Shown here piece after piece: positions 24,960 through 40,500 of a stretch of DNA of 64,000 nucleotides (within the stretch, counting starts at the first letter, position 1; each line of letters begins with the position of its first letter). The notes under the pieces were generated by a model. That model was given only the letters and a program-made list of their open reading frames with translations, was not told where the DNA came from and searched no databases. The position numbers were made by a program, and so were the translations under genes. Source of the DNA: Anoplolepis gracilipes (lineage: Eukaryota > Arthropoda > Insecta > Hymenoptera > Formicidae); the NCBI RefSeq assembly GCF_047496725.1, contig NC_132970.1:20858001-20922000 (forward strand). The letters run 5' to 3'.

Positions 24960-27606
24960 TTTACAAGTCATATAAGGTCATCATATCCTAAAAAATTTAA
25001 ATTTAGAATTAAATTTATGATATTTTACTTAATATTTAAGATATTTTAAGATTTATTGAATATCTTAATTTTTGATATTTATTTATTTATTATATATTTT
25101 GTTAATTTCATATACAATTTAATAAGCAATATAGAAAAAAAAGTATTTATTTGTTTATATCTATAAATAATAATTTTTAATTTTTACATGTTGAAAATTA
25201 AAGCATTTCCATATCAACGCACTTTCATATATTTATTTTTTATGTAATACGTAAATAATATATTATAATTATTCTAATTAATATAATATATTAAAGTCAT
25301 TTTAATCATGTTAAAATGCTATTAATTTATCTCTATCATCTATATTAATTATAAAAGTTAAGTATCAATTCATTAATCGTACAAACATTTTTTTAACAAC
25401 GATAGAAAATAAACATTTATCGTTTCTTTTTCACTCGTTTTGAATAGGTACATTGAAGCAATATTCGAATTAATCTTGCAAATCATTGATTATATGCCAT
25501 TACGGAAAAGTATATAGAATAAATGTGTGCACGATATTAAAAATTGTAATTTTTAACATTCTAATTTTATTATCCAATTTTTTATTATTTATTTAAAAAT
25601 ATATGAATTAAATGTAAAATATATTAAAAAAGTTTCCGTTCTTTAATCTTTAAATTCTTAATTTAAAGACATTTTGTAACAATATGCAATATTATAATAA
25701 ATAAAATTAACGTTCTTGTCAGATGCACACTATATGTATGAAAATTTAGAGATTTATATAGGTTTATAAGAAAAAGAAAAATAAAAGAAATAGAAATAAT
25801 TAATAAAATGTCAACAATTTTGAAAATGATAACTTAAAAGGAATTAAGATGAAGATTAAGATTTATTAGAAATTAAGATACTCATCGTGTGAGTTCATAC
25901 TTCAGTATTATTTAAATTCTACTTTATTATATATCTTTAAAAAGAAAGATACATCATATTCTAATTTTAATGATTCATCTTGGATATAAAAATGTTATGT
26001 TATTTATCATACAGTTCCTTTTCTTACGAGAATTAGTTGCAGTTGACACTGCGGTTATTACACACTGCACACCGTTAATATCGTTATTACTTATTGTTAT
26101 ATCTACACTATCAAAATTTTACCGTTCCAATAGATAATCGGAAATAAACAATGTCAATAACATATGTCACATATTATAATACATATATACATACATAAAA
26201 TCCTACACAAATGTTTAAAGTAATATTTATATGCATATTTTAAGAATTATGGATTGTGTATTTTATTTTGTGAATTTTGTATACATTTAATAAACAAAAA
26301 GAAATTAATTTTCATGTCTACCTATGTCTGTAATTATTAATTTTTAATCTTTACACTTTGGAAAATCTCCATATCAGAGTGCTTTCATATATTGTTTTAT
26401 GTAATCCGTAATACTTTATAATTATACTAATTAATATAATATAGTAAAGTCATTTTAGTCATATTAATATCTCCTGTCGTTGTACGATAACAAAGTTGAC
26501 AAAGAGAGTATTAGCGCACTACAACGTATATACACCACGTTATTTTTAATTTATTGTCAAAATATTTCAAGTACTATTACATATATGTTTATACGTAAAA
26601 GAAATATAAAATTATAATATTAAAATATGTATTTTAAAATATAGATTAATTATCATTTGCTGAACGTTATATGTTATGAGACTTTTTGTTACCTAAATTT
26701 TAATTGCTTGGCTATTATTTGATTGTTTATTTTATTATTATTTATATTTAATTGTTAGGCGTTCTCACTCTGACTTAAACTTAAATCATTGAATAATACA
26801 AAATCAAACAAAAGATATAGTCTAAATATTATTATGGAATTATATGTGGCCTATAAGGAAATAATTATGGCAAGTCACAACAATTTAAGAATATTAAAAT
26901 TATAACTTAAAGATATTAAAATTTCTAAAGCTGTATATGTAACTGCAATATCCATATTATGATTGTTATATAAGTAAATTAAAATTTTATAATTTTGTGT
27001 CAAAAAATATTTGAAAACAAATTAATTTTGTAAAATATTTATTCGAGTATGTAATTATTTCCGAATTTATATAACAAATAAACAAACTATTTGTATAGTG
27101 AAAATAATAAACTAGATAGGAGAGATATTGCTATTATAAAAATTATAAGAAATATTTTGACATTATAAGAATAGAATTGATTATAGGATTATAGGAATCT
27201 TTAAATAAAAGTAATAATATTAGATAATTTATTATAAATGGGAAAATGCACACATGGATACATATACAGAAATTTAACTAATAATATTAAAAATATAAAT
27301 AAATATTATTAATTCTAAAACAATTTTTATGTTCGTATTATAACTATTAACTAATTAATTAAATATAAATTATGTGATAATATATGTATATTCAAAATAA
27401 TATTAATAAAATATATTATATATAATATTATTGAACAGTTGTCGTTGCTACATATTTATTATTTTATTTATTATATACACATAGACAATAATTAAAAGTA
27501 ATTCATACAATAATATATTAAGAATAATATTAATAAAATATTATGCTTAATAATATTAAACTGTTATTATTGTTACATGTATAAGTATATGTATATATAT
27601 ATATAT

Positions 27607-27647
<41 letters not shown>

Positions 27648-27832
27648 CTTTATGTGTATATATTAATATGTACATTATATATTTAAGGATAAATATTGTT
27701 TATGATAAATATTGTATATGATAATTTAATAGTATAAAAACAATATTATATATATATATTTTTTTGCTGTAATTGTGATTACTCACGATTAATATCTTTT
27801 GAAAAGTTCTTAATATTTTAAGGAAAGAAAAA
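24960..27832. other. Spacer between genes B and C
   Basis: No gene was found. It carries the decayed second leader block (about 25380-26170, with the donor changed) and AT-rich DNA homologous to the A-B and C-D spacers, plus a (TA)n and GT-rich microsatellite at about 27590-27650. Confidence 0.6.
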
Positions 27833-29328
27833 CTATATTATAAAATATTTTTTTATTTCTTCGATTTCCTTTAAACGTCTGCGTAGTTTTTGGTCAGCAT
27901 TCAACATCCATTCTTTCACAAGATTTTTATACTCGTCAAAATTAACTTCAATAGTTGCCTAAATCAGATTATTTTAAATTAATGTGATAATTTTGTGCCA
28001 TCTTAAAAGACTATACATAATTAAAGGACAAAATACTTATGACATATATTACGAATATAAATATTAATAGAAAACTTAATATAAATCTAATTTTGAATAA
28101 AGTTTACCATTTCAGGGTAAGTTTCATTTTTCTTGCACATACTACAATATTTGTATAATATTTGTTTACTATAATATTTGTATGCTTCTCTCTCAATGAT
28201 ATTTCTCAAAATATCTCTCATGTAGTTCAAGTTCTATGTAGAATAACTTTATTAATATTTTTTGTCAATTAATAGTAATTTCATTTAACAAAATTTTTTA
28301 AATTTAACAAGAATGTAACGGAATAGTATTTCGGTAATTAATATAATAAAAGCATAATATGAAAAATCTTTCTTAATTTTTGCCAAAACATTAGTTCCTA
28401 AAATTTTGCCAAAAATTTTTCTTATTTAAAATCATATGTATGTCTGTGAATCATATATATGTATATTTTATTTTAAATATTTTGAAAATAATAAATAATG
28501 GTAATTATGCATAATAAAGAGTGACTTCAAAGATTTAAATGGCTTTGACATATATTGTATTATGATCTCACAGATTTGAATGATCTTAACGTATAGTGTT
28601 ATGACCTGGAGTAATCAATAGATTTTAGGCATCTCTTATTGTTTATTAAAAAGTTATAAAGAAAGGATTTTTACAAATTACAATAATTTCCAGATTTTAG
28701 GGTACAGTTTTAAATTGTTAAAAAGGTATATTAAGCTCGATAATCTAAATTTTTCAAGTATGAGACCATCATTTTACGACTCCTTGTACATTTGAGAAGT
28801 AAATATATGACGTGTGTTATACAGAAATATATGCAACATAACAACCTGTATATAACTGTTATACTGATATACGTTAATAATTTTTATTTTGCTTTATGTT
28901 AAAAGTTGAAAACCCATGTGAAATCGTGCAAGTAACAAATCTAGTTTTGCATTGAAAAGAGAGGTGACGTCGCAATAGCATTCGCTCCGCTAAGGATTTT
29001 GAAATTCAGAAAGTGAAAAATGTGATAAAATTAAGTAAGGTTCATTTATTCATGTGTAGTACATACTGCTATATATTAAAAGCACATTTTATAAAATGTA
29101 CCTAGCGTCGAAAATTACATGAAATTCGTTAAAATTACTTATTCTTTTGCTTATAACTTTTTAATGAACAACGAGCTACGAAAAAATCTCTCGGATGTTA
29201 TTCAGGGTCCCTTACAACATATCTCAAGATTATTCAAATCTCTGAATATACTTTTATATGCTCTTAATATGCATAATTATCATTATATCTTATTTTCAAC
29301 ATACCTATAATAAAATATTATATATATG

Positions 29329-29377
<49 letters not shown>

Positions 29378-30356
29378 TATATAGATATATAGATATATAG
29401 ATATATAGATATATAGATATATAGATATATAGATATATAGATATATAGATATATAGATATATAAATAATAATTCTAAATAAAAGCAATAAATTTTAGAAG
29501 ATAAAACGTTGAAAATTAAAAGGGGTTTTTATACATATATGCGTATATTTCTCTCTGAGCAGTTACATTCCTCTCAACAGAAAAGTAAAAATTAAGTTCT
29601 TATTTTTTTCTTCAAATTTTAGACAAGTTAAAAGAAATGAAATTTAATGGACAATTTTTACCACTAAGAAAATACTTATTTTTTTTTAATACTCTCGTAT
29701 TGTTGTAAAAGAATAAATCTATGTTTTTTTATTATTAAACAATTCTCATTCAATTTTTTATTAGAAATTTTTAGCAGCCTAGAATGTCATCATTTAAAAA
29801 TACACGTTAAAAAGCTTGATTTCTTTAGAAACTTCTTATTTGTTTTATTATTTTTGTAAAATCAATAATTCAAGTAAAAATTTTTCAAGTAAATAAATAA
29901 ATACAATATCATGCACAATATTATTCTTTTATTTAATAATACTGAAAATTTTAAAAATATAATAAAAAAATATCCGTTTTGTTAGTGAAAAATTACCATC
30001 AAATTTCATTTTTTTAATTTGTGCAAAATTTAGGAAAAATAAGTAAAAACTTAATTTTTACTTCCCCTTTTAGAAGAGTGTATTTCTCAAGAGAGCGATA
30101 TAGGAATATATGGTTATATGAAAAATCATTATTATTTTTCAACAAAGAATTAACTTTTAAAGTAGTGTGTTACAGACACTTTGTAAATCTTTAAATGCTA
30201 ATTTATAAAGATTCGGCGTTTTATAAAAAAGCTAAGTCTTTTATACAAGCCTTTAATATATATATATATATATATATATAAAACAATTAAATGTGGTAAA
30301 TTTTATAGATCCGGTTAATTTTTTTATTATTAAGCTTATTTGTATCTAATGTATAC

Positions 30357-30395
<39 letters not shown>

Positions 30396-33161
30396 TACAT
30401 GTTTACATTAGACATAAATAAACTTAATTATAAAAGAAATAACCGGATCTATAAAATTTACCACATTTAATTGTTTTTCTGTATATATATATAAACATTA
30501 GATATAAATAAGCTTAATAATAAAAAAAATAACCGGATCTATAAAATTTACCTTTTTTAATTGTTTTTTCGAATACACATGATTAATAATGACAATAAAT
30601 ATGGCAACTCCATTGACACCTCTATAAAACAACACATATAGTTATTATAAATAATTAATTTGTGTAGTAGTAAAAAGTATTTATTTAAGAAAAAAATATT
30701 TCTGGTTATTACCTTGGTTTTAATTTATCAAAATTTTCCAATATATCCAAAAACACATTATCGTGCTTTGTATGTTTTGCAATAATAAAAAGGAAACTAA
30801 TTATATTTCTTTTGATTTGTGTTTCATTATATGTTTTATTTTGTTTGAACATAATTGATTCTAAATATTCTTCCATAATTTCACTTGAAGCACAAGCTAA
30901 AAGTTCTAAAAATTTATCATTATTATAATTTTTCGTTAAACGTATCTTCGCATAGTGCCAATTCAGACTCTCTGCTAATATCAAACCTTTACAGTATATC
31001 CACTCTTTCCACCATGGTAAAAGTCTACAACATTCAAAAATAAAAGTTTGATTAAACATATTTAGCGCTATAATATTGCATCTTGATTCAATAATTGAAT
31101 TAAAACCAACCTTTAATTACGCTCGTAATCAAGTTTTTATAAATAATAAACAATAGTTAGGCCAATTAACGAGCACATTTAAACGGGTGTTATTTAAACA
31201 ATCTTTATTATTATTCCGACTCAATCTCAGAACACTTTACATAAACGTTTTGGCTGTACGCAGCCTTCCTCAGTATTGAACGCGAACGCAAAATACAATA
31301 AGCATAAATCTTGATCATCTTAATGTTATGTTACATAGCAACCGCAACATTAAACTAACTTTTTTAAGAATCCATCGTACTACCTGACTAACATCAATCA
31401 TAGAACCGAGTTAATTGACAATTTCTGAACTGTTCCAAAAAATATATATGCTTATGATTGTTATGATGTAAATACTCTGTTTTTTAAACATATTTTTATT
31501 CTTTGGGGTTGCCGGTGACCAATTGATCATTCACTAGTTGAGGGCGAGAATTACCGACCACCGACATGCAATCCGTGTGCTTGATTCCATTTTTTTTAAT
31601 CATTTTTCCTGCATGTGTATTTTATTAACAAATGCCAGTTTTTCAATAACGTCGTTATATCAGCGTCCAGGTCTAATAATTATCACACCATTCACATTAC
31701 CTTATTACTTCCCTAACATTGTAACATATGTCAAAAGTCTGAAACCATCTTCACTACTACACATTCCTCATAAGAGAGGTAGCCTGCTACCAACAATATC
31801 TCGGTAGGAACTGTTATTTTTTTAAAACATATGTTTTGTTATATACATAAGCGAAGGAGCAACCTTTCGCATGTTTACGCTCTATCCAGTAAATTGTAAA
31901 TAATTCCGATTTTGTGGCCGGTGGTCGGTAATTCTCGCCCTCAACTGGTGAATGATCAATTGGTCACCGGCAACCCCAAAGAATAAAAATATGTTTAAAA
32001 AACAGAGTATTTACATCATAACGATCATAAGTATATATATTTTTTGGAACAGTTCAGAAATTGTCAATTAACTCGTTCCTATGATAGATAGATGTTAGTC
32101 AGGTAGTACGATGGATTCTTAAAAAAGTTAGTTTAATGTTGCGGTTGCTATGTAACATAACATTAAGATGATCAAGATTTATGCTTCAGTGTAGTTATTG
32201 TATTTTGCGTTCGCGTTCAATACTGAGGAAGGCTGCGTACGTTTATGTAAAGGCCGAAACGTTTATGTAAAGTGTTCTGAGATTGAATCGGAATAATAAT
32301 AAAGATTGTTTAAATAACACTCGTTTAAATGTGCTCGTTAGTTGGCCTAACTATTGTTTATTATTTATAAAAACTTGATTACGAGCGTAATTAAAGATTG
32401 GTTTTAATTCAATTATTGAATCAAGATGCAATTATTGAATATGCAAATAATAATAAAAAATTGTAACAAGGAAAATTACTTATTTGTATTCGACTTTGTA
32501 TTTAGAATATGCAACATCAATTTGTCATAAGCTTTTATGAGGCAATTCAAGTCACCGACAATGCACAACCATTTAATGGCTTCTTGCCTTAAACATTTAG
32601 TAAGATCACTTTCCTCAGGATTTTCTTCGTATTTTATTTTCTCAAGTAGATTGGTCAATATATTTTTTATTTTCTCCTAAAAGTTATCCAAGTCAAATGA
32701 TTATATCGGTTAACAGTAAGTGTGTAGCATTGAACATTCAATTACTCAACAAGTAGATTGAAAGAGAAGCAGGCTGATCGAACAGCTACTGCAAAGTCCT
32801 AACATTACATCCCTTTATTTCTTCATGTAAAAAACAGTTAAAAAATTTGAATGTCTAGTTTTGTACAAACACGATTCGAGTGGAACTTTAATTTGTTGAA
32901 AAAGAAATGAATCTCGTTTTATTTTCAACATTATGCAATTAATGTATTAATGTTAATATCAAATTTATGTCACAGCGTCATATGTTAACGTAAAAAATTT
33001 AGGTTTATACGTATAAAAACTTTTTAAGTTACTAAAAAACGCTCGAGCAAACAGAATAAATGTATCTCACTTACTGAATCAATATGATTTAATTCAGTAA
33101 GTTACTTTTTAAAATTTCGGTGGCTTTCATAAACATTCTGAATACATATATTAGTATGTCT

Positions 33162-33214
<53 letters not shown>

Positions 33215-36200
33215 ATGCTTGACAAAAATCTGAGCTTAGATGGTTAAAAAAAATTAAAAAAATGTTACACTCGACTTATTTTGTAATATAATTAAGTGAC
33301 AATATGATATACATCTTTAACGCTTAAATTGGCATATCGCAGGACTAAAAGTGAAATGGCAGACATTACTTGTGATATTTCAAGCCGATGAAACTCTTAT
33401 AATATGTAAAGTATTTACATTAAGTCGTTGTATTTATTTCAAATCACAGCGCTACAAATTTTCTTATATCGAAATAGATATATTTTAATAAAAGAAATTA
33501 TACATATCTCTCCTGTTCGTTAAAACGGATAGCTCTAGTAAATAACCACTATACTCACAATACAGTTTAGTTTGAACCACAAACATACACACAGACATAG
33601 CGTGCGCGAGCGAGAGAGAACGTGAGGGTACAGTTCACAGTGTGTCTTTTTCTACGTTTAGCTTAGTCTCAATTCTCGAACGTTCACAATCATTTTATAC
33701 TTATTACGTCTATAAGCAAAAGTCAGATAAGTGTCCTCTCTTGCCGAAATTAAGCCAATGCCAAACAACTTTTATCGAAATGAGCCAATCTCAGGCAAAT
33801 ACTCTTCTCGTCTTAAAAATCTGACCTCTCTCTTGTCTAAAGTAGCAACTTATACTAACAAGCCTATATTTTTGATATATCTTTAGCTTAAACTAATTTA
33901 ATATATGTATATTTATTATCGTATATCTCTTTCGGTTTATAAGATAAAAAAGAGTCACTTTTGGGATACTCTAACTGTAAAATGAGATATCCTATACGTA
34001 TTAAGAAACATAATAGGCTTAAGTCCGTACAAGCAACACACATATGTATATATATATATATATACATCTTATTTTAATTTATTCTCTCCACTCTAAAAAT
34101 TTTTTTATTTTTAATTATAGAATCAATGTTTCACAAAAAAGTTGTTCGGCTTCAAAGAGAATCTGAGATAATGCAATTAGTTTGACTTTGGCTTCAAACT
34201 AATGTCACCATATTATATATACACATTATATATATATATATATACATACATACTTTTTGAGCCAAACAACTTTTGTCTTTAAAATATCTTTCTACAATCA
34301 AAAATAAAAAAAATTAAAGGAGAACCTATATATTATGATGCATATGCAAATATACAAAATAAACTTTAATTTATTAACAATATTTGATACTTTTACAAAA
34401 ATTACCGCTCTTTTTTATATTACTGTACGTACGTTTCATTACTTTACGTACATATAATTTTATTTTGAAATTTTAATAGAAAATTACTTTAAAATATGAG
34501 AAAAATAATTATTCAAAAATCTAATGTATGTTTAACAGTTATAATATAAAACTGAAATAAAAACTTATTTTAAATAAAAGAAATTTTACCTCATCTTAAA
34601 TAAGAATACAATAAAACATACTTGAAACTTTTTAGCTACATATATTTTATTTTCTTAGAAAATATGATATAAAATAATTTAAAAATTCGTCAACCGATTA
34701 ATTTTATTTTTATTTACCTTGATATTTTGGACTCCTTTATCTGGAAATGGAAAGATGCTCGACATGTGTTCAAAAGCTTTTATCATAGGATACCATGCTA
34801 TATAATTTGTTTCTTGTCCAAGATAGCTCGTCAAGTTCCAGAATAGGGAAGAATTGAGTTGGCCATTTATCATAAAATAAAATGCATCGTCGATGATTTT
34901 AGCACGATTAAGAACATGTATTTTTGTATATTCTGTAGAGTTCAAATATTTTGCAATTTTTTGCCAATTTTCAGGATCGTAATTAACGCGATAGTATCCT
35001 GTAGTAAATAATTTTTATATTATTAGATTTTTACTTAAATAAAATAATAAATTTATTAAAAAATATTTATAATTAGAAGAAAGAATAATTAAAAGAAAGA
35101 CAAAATATAATAATTAAGAAAAACATTATTTTAGAACGATATTTGTGATAATATTGCGTAAAATGAAACTATATAAGAAATTATAAATCCATTTATATTT
35201 ATTTTAGCTTAAATAATAATATATGCAAAATTAAATTTATTTTACGTTAATCGATAGTAAAATGCAGAGAATACGTCATACAATATTATTTGAAATATTA
35301 TATAACGTTACTACGTATTTATTCATATATTGCGTATTGTTATTAAAAAAAATATAATTAATATTAAATAATGGTTTAATACTTTAATTATGTAGAAATA
35401 TAATAAATTCGTTAATCAATATTCACCAGTTTGTCGTAAATTGAATATCACCCAACCATTATCCATTGTTCCAGAAAGTTCATAAATCGGCTGGGACGAC
35501 GACAAAACTATTAATCTATTGTCGTAAGGAACTCTAAGCTCCCCAAAATCTAGATTATTTTGGGAGGTATAACTTACAGGTATCCAGAAAGCGTATTTTT
35601 TAACTATTTCATAATTTTCTATTGTTATACTATATACATTTGCTTTATTCGAAAAATCTCGCGTTATTTTCAACACAGGATAATTTATAGATTTCATCCA
35701 ATCATTTACTATTGTTGAAGAAAGTATTAGTGCTTTCACAGGATATAATTTGCTTAAAATACCATGCATGGTGAGCCATAAATGTTGGAGAAGACTCTTC
35801 GACTTAACTTCACTATATTGGTTAAAATTTGGCATTATTGACACAGTAAAATCGGTACTCTTAAATTACGTATCAAAAAATATAAATATAATATAATATA
35901 AAAGTGTTATTTAACTTATACACTTTATACAGTTTACATAAATGCTGTATTTAAATAATAGTGTTTACGTAAAATATTAATATTTTATACATAAATGCTG
36001 TATTTAAATAATAGTATTTACGTAAAATATTAATATTTTATATGCTAGGTTCTATAATGTATAAGTAAATAATATAATATTAATATAGTATATACAATAT
36101 ATTTCATAATATACTCACGACTTTAAATATTCATAAACGCTCCGTTGAAACATTTTATCTGTAATTACATACTGCATCATGCGTAATATTAAAGGTGCTA

Positions 36201-37509
36201 CAATTCAAATCATACAATGTGATTTATATATAAGTTGGCTTAGAAGTCTTTCAACTACATTTTCCATAATTTATATATATCTATATATCTATATATCTAT
36301 ATGTATATTTATACATGTATATACATACATATACATATATATATATATATATACTTATTTTCAAATATATTTATTGACTTGATTTATTCAAATAAATTTA
36401 TTGATTTTTTTACCTTTAACGTAACGGTAAAAAGAAGAAAATGCATTATTTTCGGAAAAATTGGCTTCCTTTATAAAAGATTGATTGTGGGTCTCCAAAC
36501 GAAGTGATTCATAATAAACCTGAACTATAAATAAATCCAACATTTCGGAATTTTTGTAACCCTAACGAAGAAAGATTTAATATGATTAAATGAATAATTA
36601 GCCGAATGAAATATTAACGGTACACATTTAATGGTTTTATTAAACGGAAATTTGAAAATTTTTTATCAACATTACAAAATATAGTAAAATTGTTCGATAA
36701 AGTAATGTGTAGTGTGTGAAATAATGATATCATTCAAAACTATTTGTAATAATTGAAAATTATGGTATTATTTCTCTCTACATTGCAAATTTTATAACGA
36801 TTTGAAAATATCGAGAACCAATATACAGTTTAGTCTTTCCAAATAAAACAAAAGTTTATAAATAGCTTTAGCAATTTTTATACGACATATTTAATGTTAA
36901 AAATAGTGTAAAAGCTTTTTATTTTCTTATTATAGCAAACATTATATCTACTTACATAAATAAAATAATATTTTATTTAACATAAAAACATAAGAAACAT
37001 ATAAAAATATATAATATATACATTATATATAATTGATACATTAAGAATATTACTAAAAAAATATAAAAAAATTACCTCGATGGAATCGATAGCATCAATT
37101 CCATACAATGTAGTAAGACCATCGATTAACCATAACTCAGATAACCAAACTGAATTAATTATATCAGCAAACCATTGATATGCCATTTTGCGTCCTATCA
37201 ACCGTGCTACTTTTATTTTATGCGCAACAGAATCCAGATTTTCATCGTAAATAATATCTGTTTCACTAAAAAATATAGAAATTAAATTTGCAAGAGCTTA
37301 GTAATTACATAAACTTGGCCAAATAATAATTTTGATATATTTTCTGACTTAAAATTAAAAATATCTTCTAAACGGATAATATAATCGATATGGTATAATT
37401 GGATATTGTTTTGTATACTGTTTTCTACCGATTATATAAAAATTGTGACATAAATTATTGTCATATACGTGATGTACATATGTATATATGATGTATTAAA
37501 GTCAACCTC

Positions 37510-37548
<39 letters not shown>

Positions 37549-40500
37549 TCATTACATAAAAATTATAACATAAGTTATTGTCATATACGTGATATATATA
37601 TGTATATATGATTGAAATCAACCTATAATTAGTTATAAAAATATATGTATAATAATGTACATATAAAAATTCTACATTAAAACAATTATATTTTAATGTA
37701 TGAATTTCTAAATTCTAATTTTATATTTTTAATTTAATTATTTCTAATTTTGCTTCATATATAAATTGTATTTGAATAAATTCATATTTTTTCTAATTTT
37801 TGAATTACCTATTTAACAGAAGACCCCAGTTCTCATTGTCATATTGCAAACTATGGAATGCAACAAATTGCACTATTGGTATTTCCAATTCTTTCCATTC
37901 ATGTTCAAATTTTGACATTGCTCTGGTTGCTATCATTTTAGCAAATTCCGTATGATCTAATTCGGGTCTACGCCATATAATAATTTTAGATTGATTCGTC
38001 TCAATTTTAAGAAAGTCTGCTGGCGTGATTACAACCATCACGATATAAGTGGACATTGGAGGAGTAGTATGAAAGCATGTCCACTTCATATATGTTTCAG
38101 TTTTATCTATTTCATGTATGCAGGTTTCCTTTTCTTGTACCGGCATATTTGAAAAAACTTGGTATTTGCGATGATGCTTTATGGAAATGTGAAAAGTGGC
38201 CTTGCTTGTCAGCTTATCCCAGCATGGAAACAATCGTCGAGCTCCAGTCGCCTGAAAATGTATTCCGTCCAACCTACAACATTTTAGTAATATTGTTATA
38301 AATAAGGATAATTTTTATAAATCAATAGCATTATATATACAGAGTGTCTGTCCGTAAATGTCCAAACAAATGTCGCAATTGATTAAAGTTAGAAGAAAGT
38401 TGAATAAGAAAAATTTACATGACTTTGAGTCTGCTACAAAGTGCATATAAATAAATTTTTGTTTACTTGTGAGGTTTTCGAGTTTTAAAAATCATTGTCA
38501 TTTTTTTAGCTATCTTAAATTTTTTATATTAATGAATTATTTGCAATATAAACTTTTTTACTTTAATTATACATAAACTATAAAATATTTATTTTTTGAT
38601 TATGAAGCCTCAATATTTACGAAAAACCCTTCTTACTTAATCGCTTATAATTCAAGTTATTGAATTGATGTCCCAGTATTTTGACTAAGGAAAAATTATC
38701 TCTAACATGATTAAAAAATTATGACTCACATATAAAATAATTAGTTACAATTCACCCTGTTATATATATATATAAAACGACATAAAGTATAAATTATTAC
38801 ATTTCCATCTAAACTATTCAACTTTCCATGATATATTTTTTATATTTCACGTATTTAATAATAAATAGAATTAATTAAAAATTCAAACATAGTATAAAAT
38901 GTTATGATGACATTAAGAAAAGACAAAACTCTGTAACGCTCGTAATTTTGTCTACAAATAATCATTAAGAAAAATGGCCAAAAATCAAGCAAAATTTAAA
39001 TATATGTTGGAAAAATTATGTAAAATTTATTGTTCTAAATTTGAAATATATTAAAGTAAACGTTACGGCTGTACGCAGCCTTTTTTAATACCATTTTACT
39101 TGTATATAGTGAAACACGAAAAACTAAAGTAAAGATAGATAGCATGTCACAAACGGGTCACATTAATATAAAAATTCTAACGTCAATGTACAAATAAAGA
39201 TAAACCAATATTAACAATTCAACGCAAAACCAAAGTCCACGCCAAACGCAAGTCTCACACAATAATTTTTTTAGACAATACGCGACGATCATCATAATTT
39301 TTTCTTTGTAGGACAATCATTACTTCTTCGGTAGAGGGCGAGAAACAATAACCGTCCACTGCTGACGAATCATGCGTTTTTTCAAAAAAGAGGGGCGAGG
39401 CCGTGGTTTCTATAAAAAGTAAAATAGGAAGAGTCTCACTATATGATCGCTCAAAATAAAAAAACTTTTTCAGGAAGATTATTATCGTTCTTTTCCAATC
39501 ATCCGTTCAGCCAAAAAATCGGAATTATTTACAATATGATTGATAAAGCATTATTGTTGTCACACCCATAATTCCATAAAAAGAACATTATATTAACTAT
39601 CAATATATTATTAGGCAACGGTTATTCTCTTGAAATGATCTTCAAATTTGTGAACAGAAGAATCAACAACTTCATCTCCAAGAGAATTTTAGTCAAAAAC
39701 AACCAAATAGAACCAACAACTTCTTCTGATAATTGTAATGACAGGGTAATGAAAAAGATTTGTGTTGTTCCATATGTTAAAAACCTTTCGGAAATGACAG
39801 TTTCAAAGATTGAAAAAGCAGAATATCTAATAGGATATCGATGCTTGAATAAATTGGATAAATTTATAAAAGTACGAAAAGACAAGAATCTTTTCATGAC
39901 GAATTCAAATGTCATATATAAAATAAATTGTAATGATTGTAATGCGTCATATGTGGGACAAACTAAGAGACAATTACAGACACGCATAAAAGAACATATC
40001 AATAACATAAAACTAAGTTCAGACAAACATTCGGTTATTTCGGAACATATACTAAAAGAAAAACAAACATTTAATTGGAACGACGTGAAAATTTTGGATT
40101 ATGAATCTAACTATCACAAGAGACTTATTTCGGAAATGTTACACATTAGGGATCAGAATAACGGATTAAATTCAAATAAAAATACAGTATTGTTAAATGA
40201 ATCATATTTTGACATATTACAGGAACTAAAAAACACATAACAACTTGTTTGTTAGACGATGATAATTTCGAAAAAACAAAATGTTTGTCTGAATAAAAGA
40301 AAGTTTGTTCCTCGACCTTTAGATCAACATTATTAGTTTAATTGCGAATTTATTGGAATTGAGTTTGTTTCTCTATCTTTTTGTAAGAGCGTTTCGTGAG
40401 AAGTTTAAAATTATTTTGAAAGTCATTATGAACAAGAACAGTAAGCTAAAAATCTTTAATTCAGCTCCACATTTGTAACACGACTTTATTTTGAGCGATC

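Noticed and set aside
24756..24971. 71-codon minus-strand ORF over the first exon of B (and C at 42670-42885), faintly like the start of an M1 domain (RLPLEALRLREYRLTIH)
   Set aside because: In A the frame has a stop. After splicing it meets TAA just before the ATG of exon 2, so it is treated as leader sequence.
29305..29487. IYIYIS-repeat ORFs in microsatellites (also 12607, 18161, 36179, 42355)
   Set aside because: Translations of TA/AGATATAT tandem repeats; no coding signal.
31538..31807. 89-codon ORF inside Penelope-like element 2
   Set aside because: Starts inside the inverted arm and shows no reverse transcriptase or nuclease motif; at most a decayed fragment.
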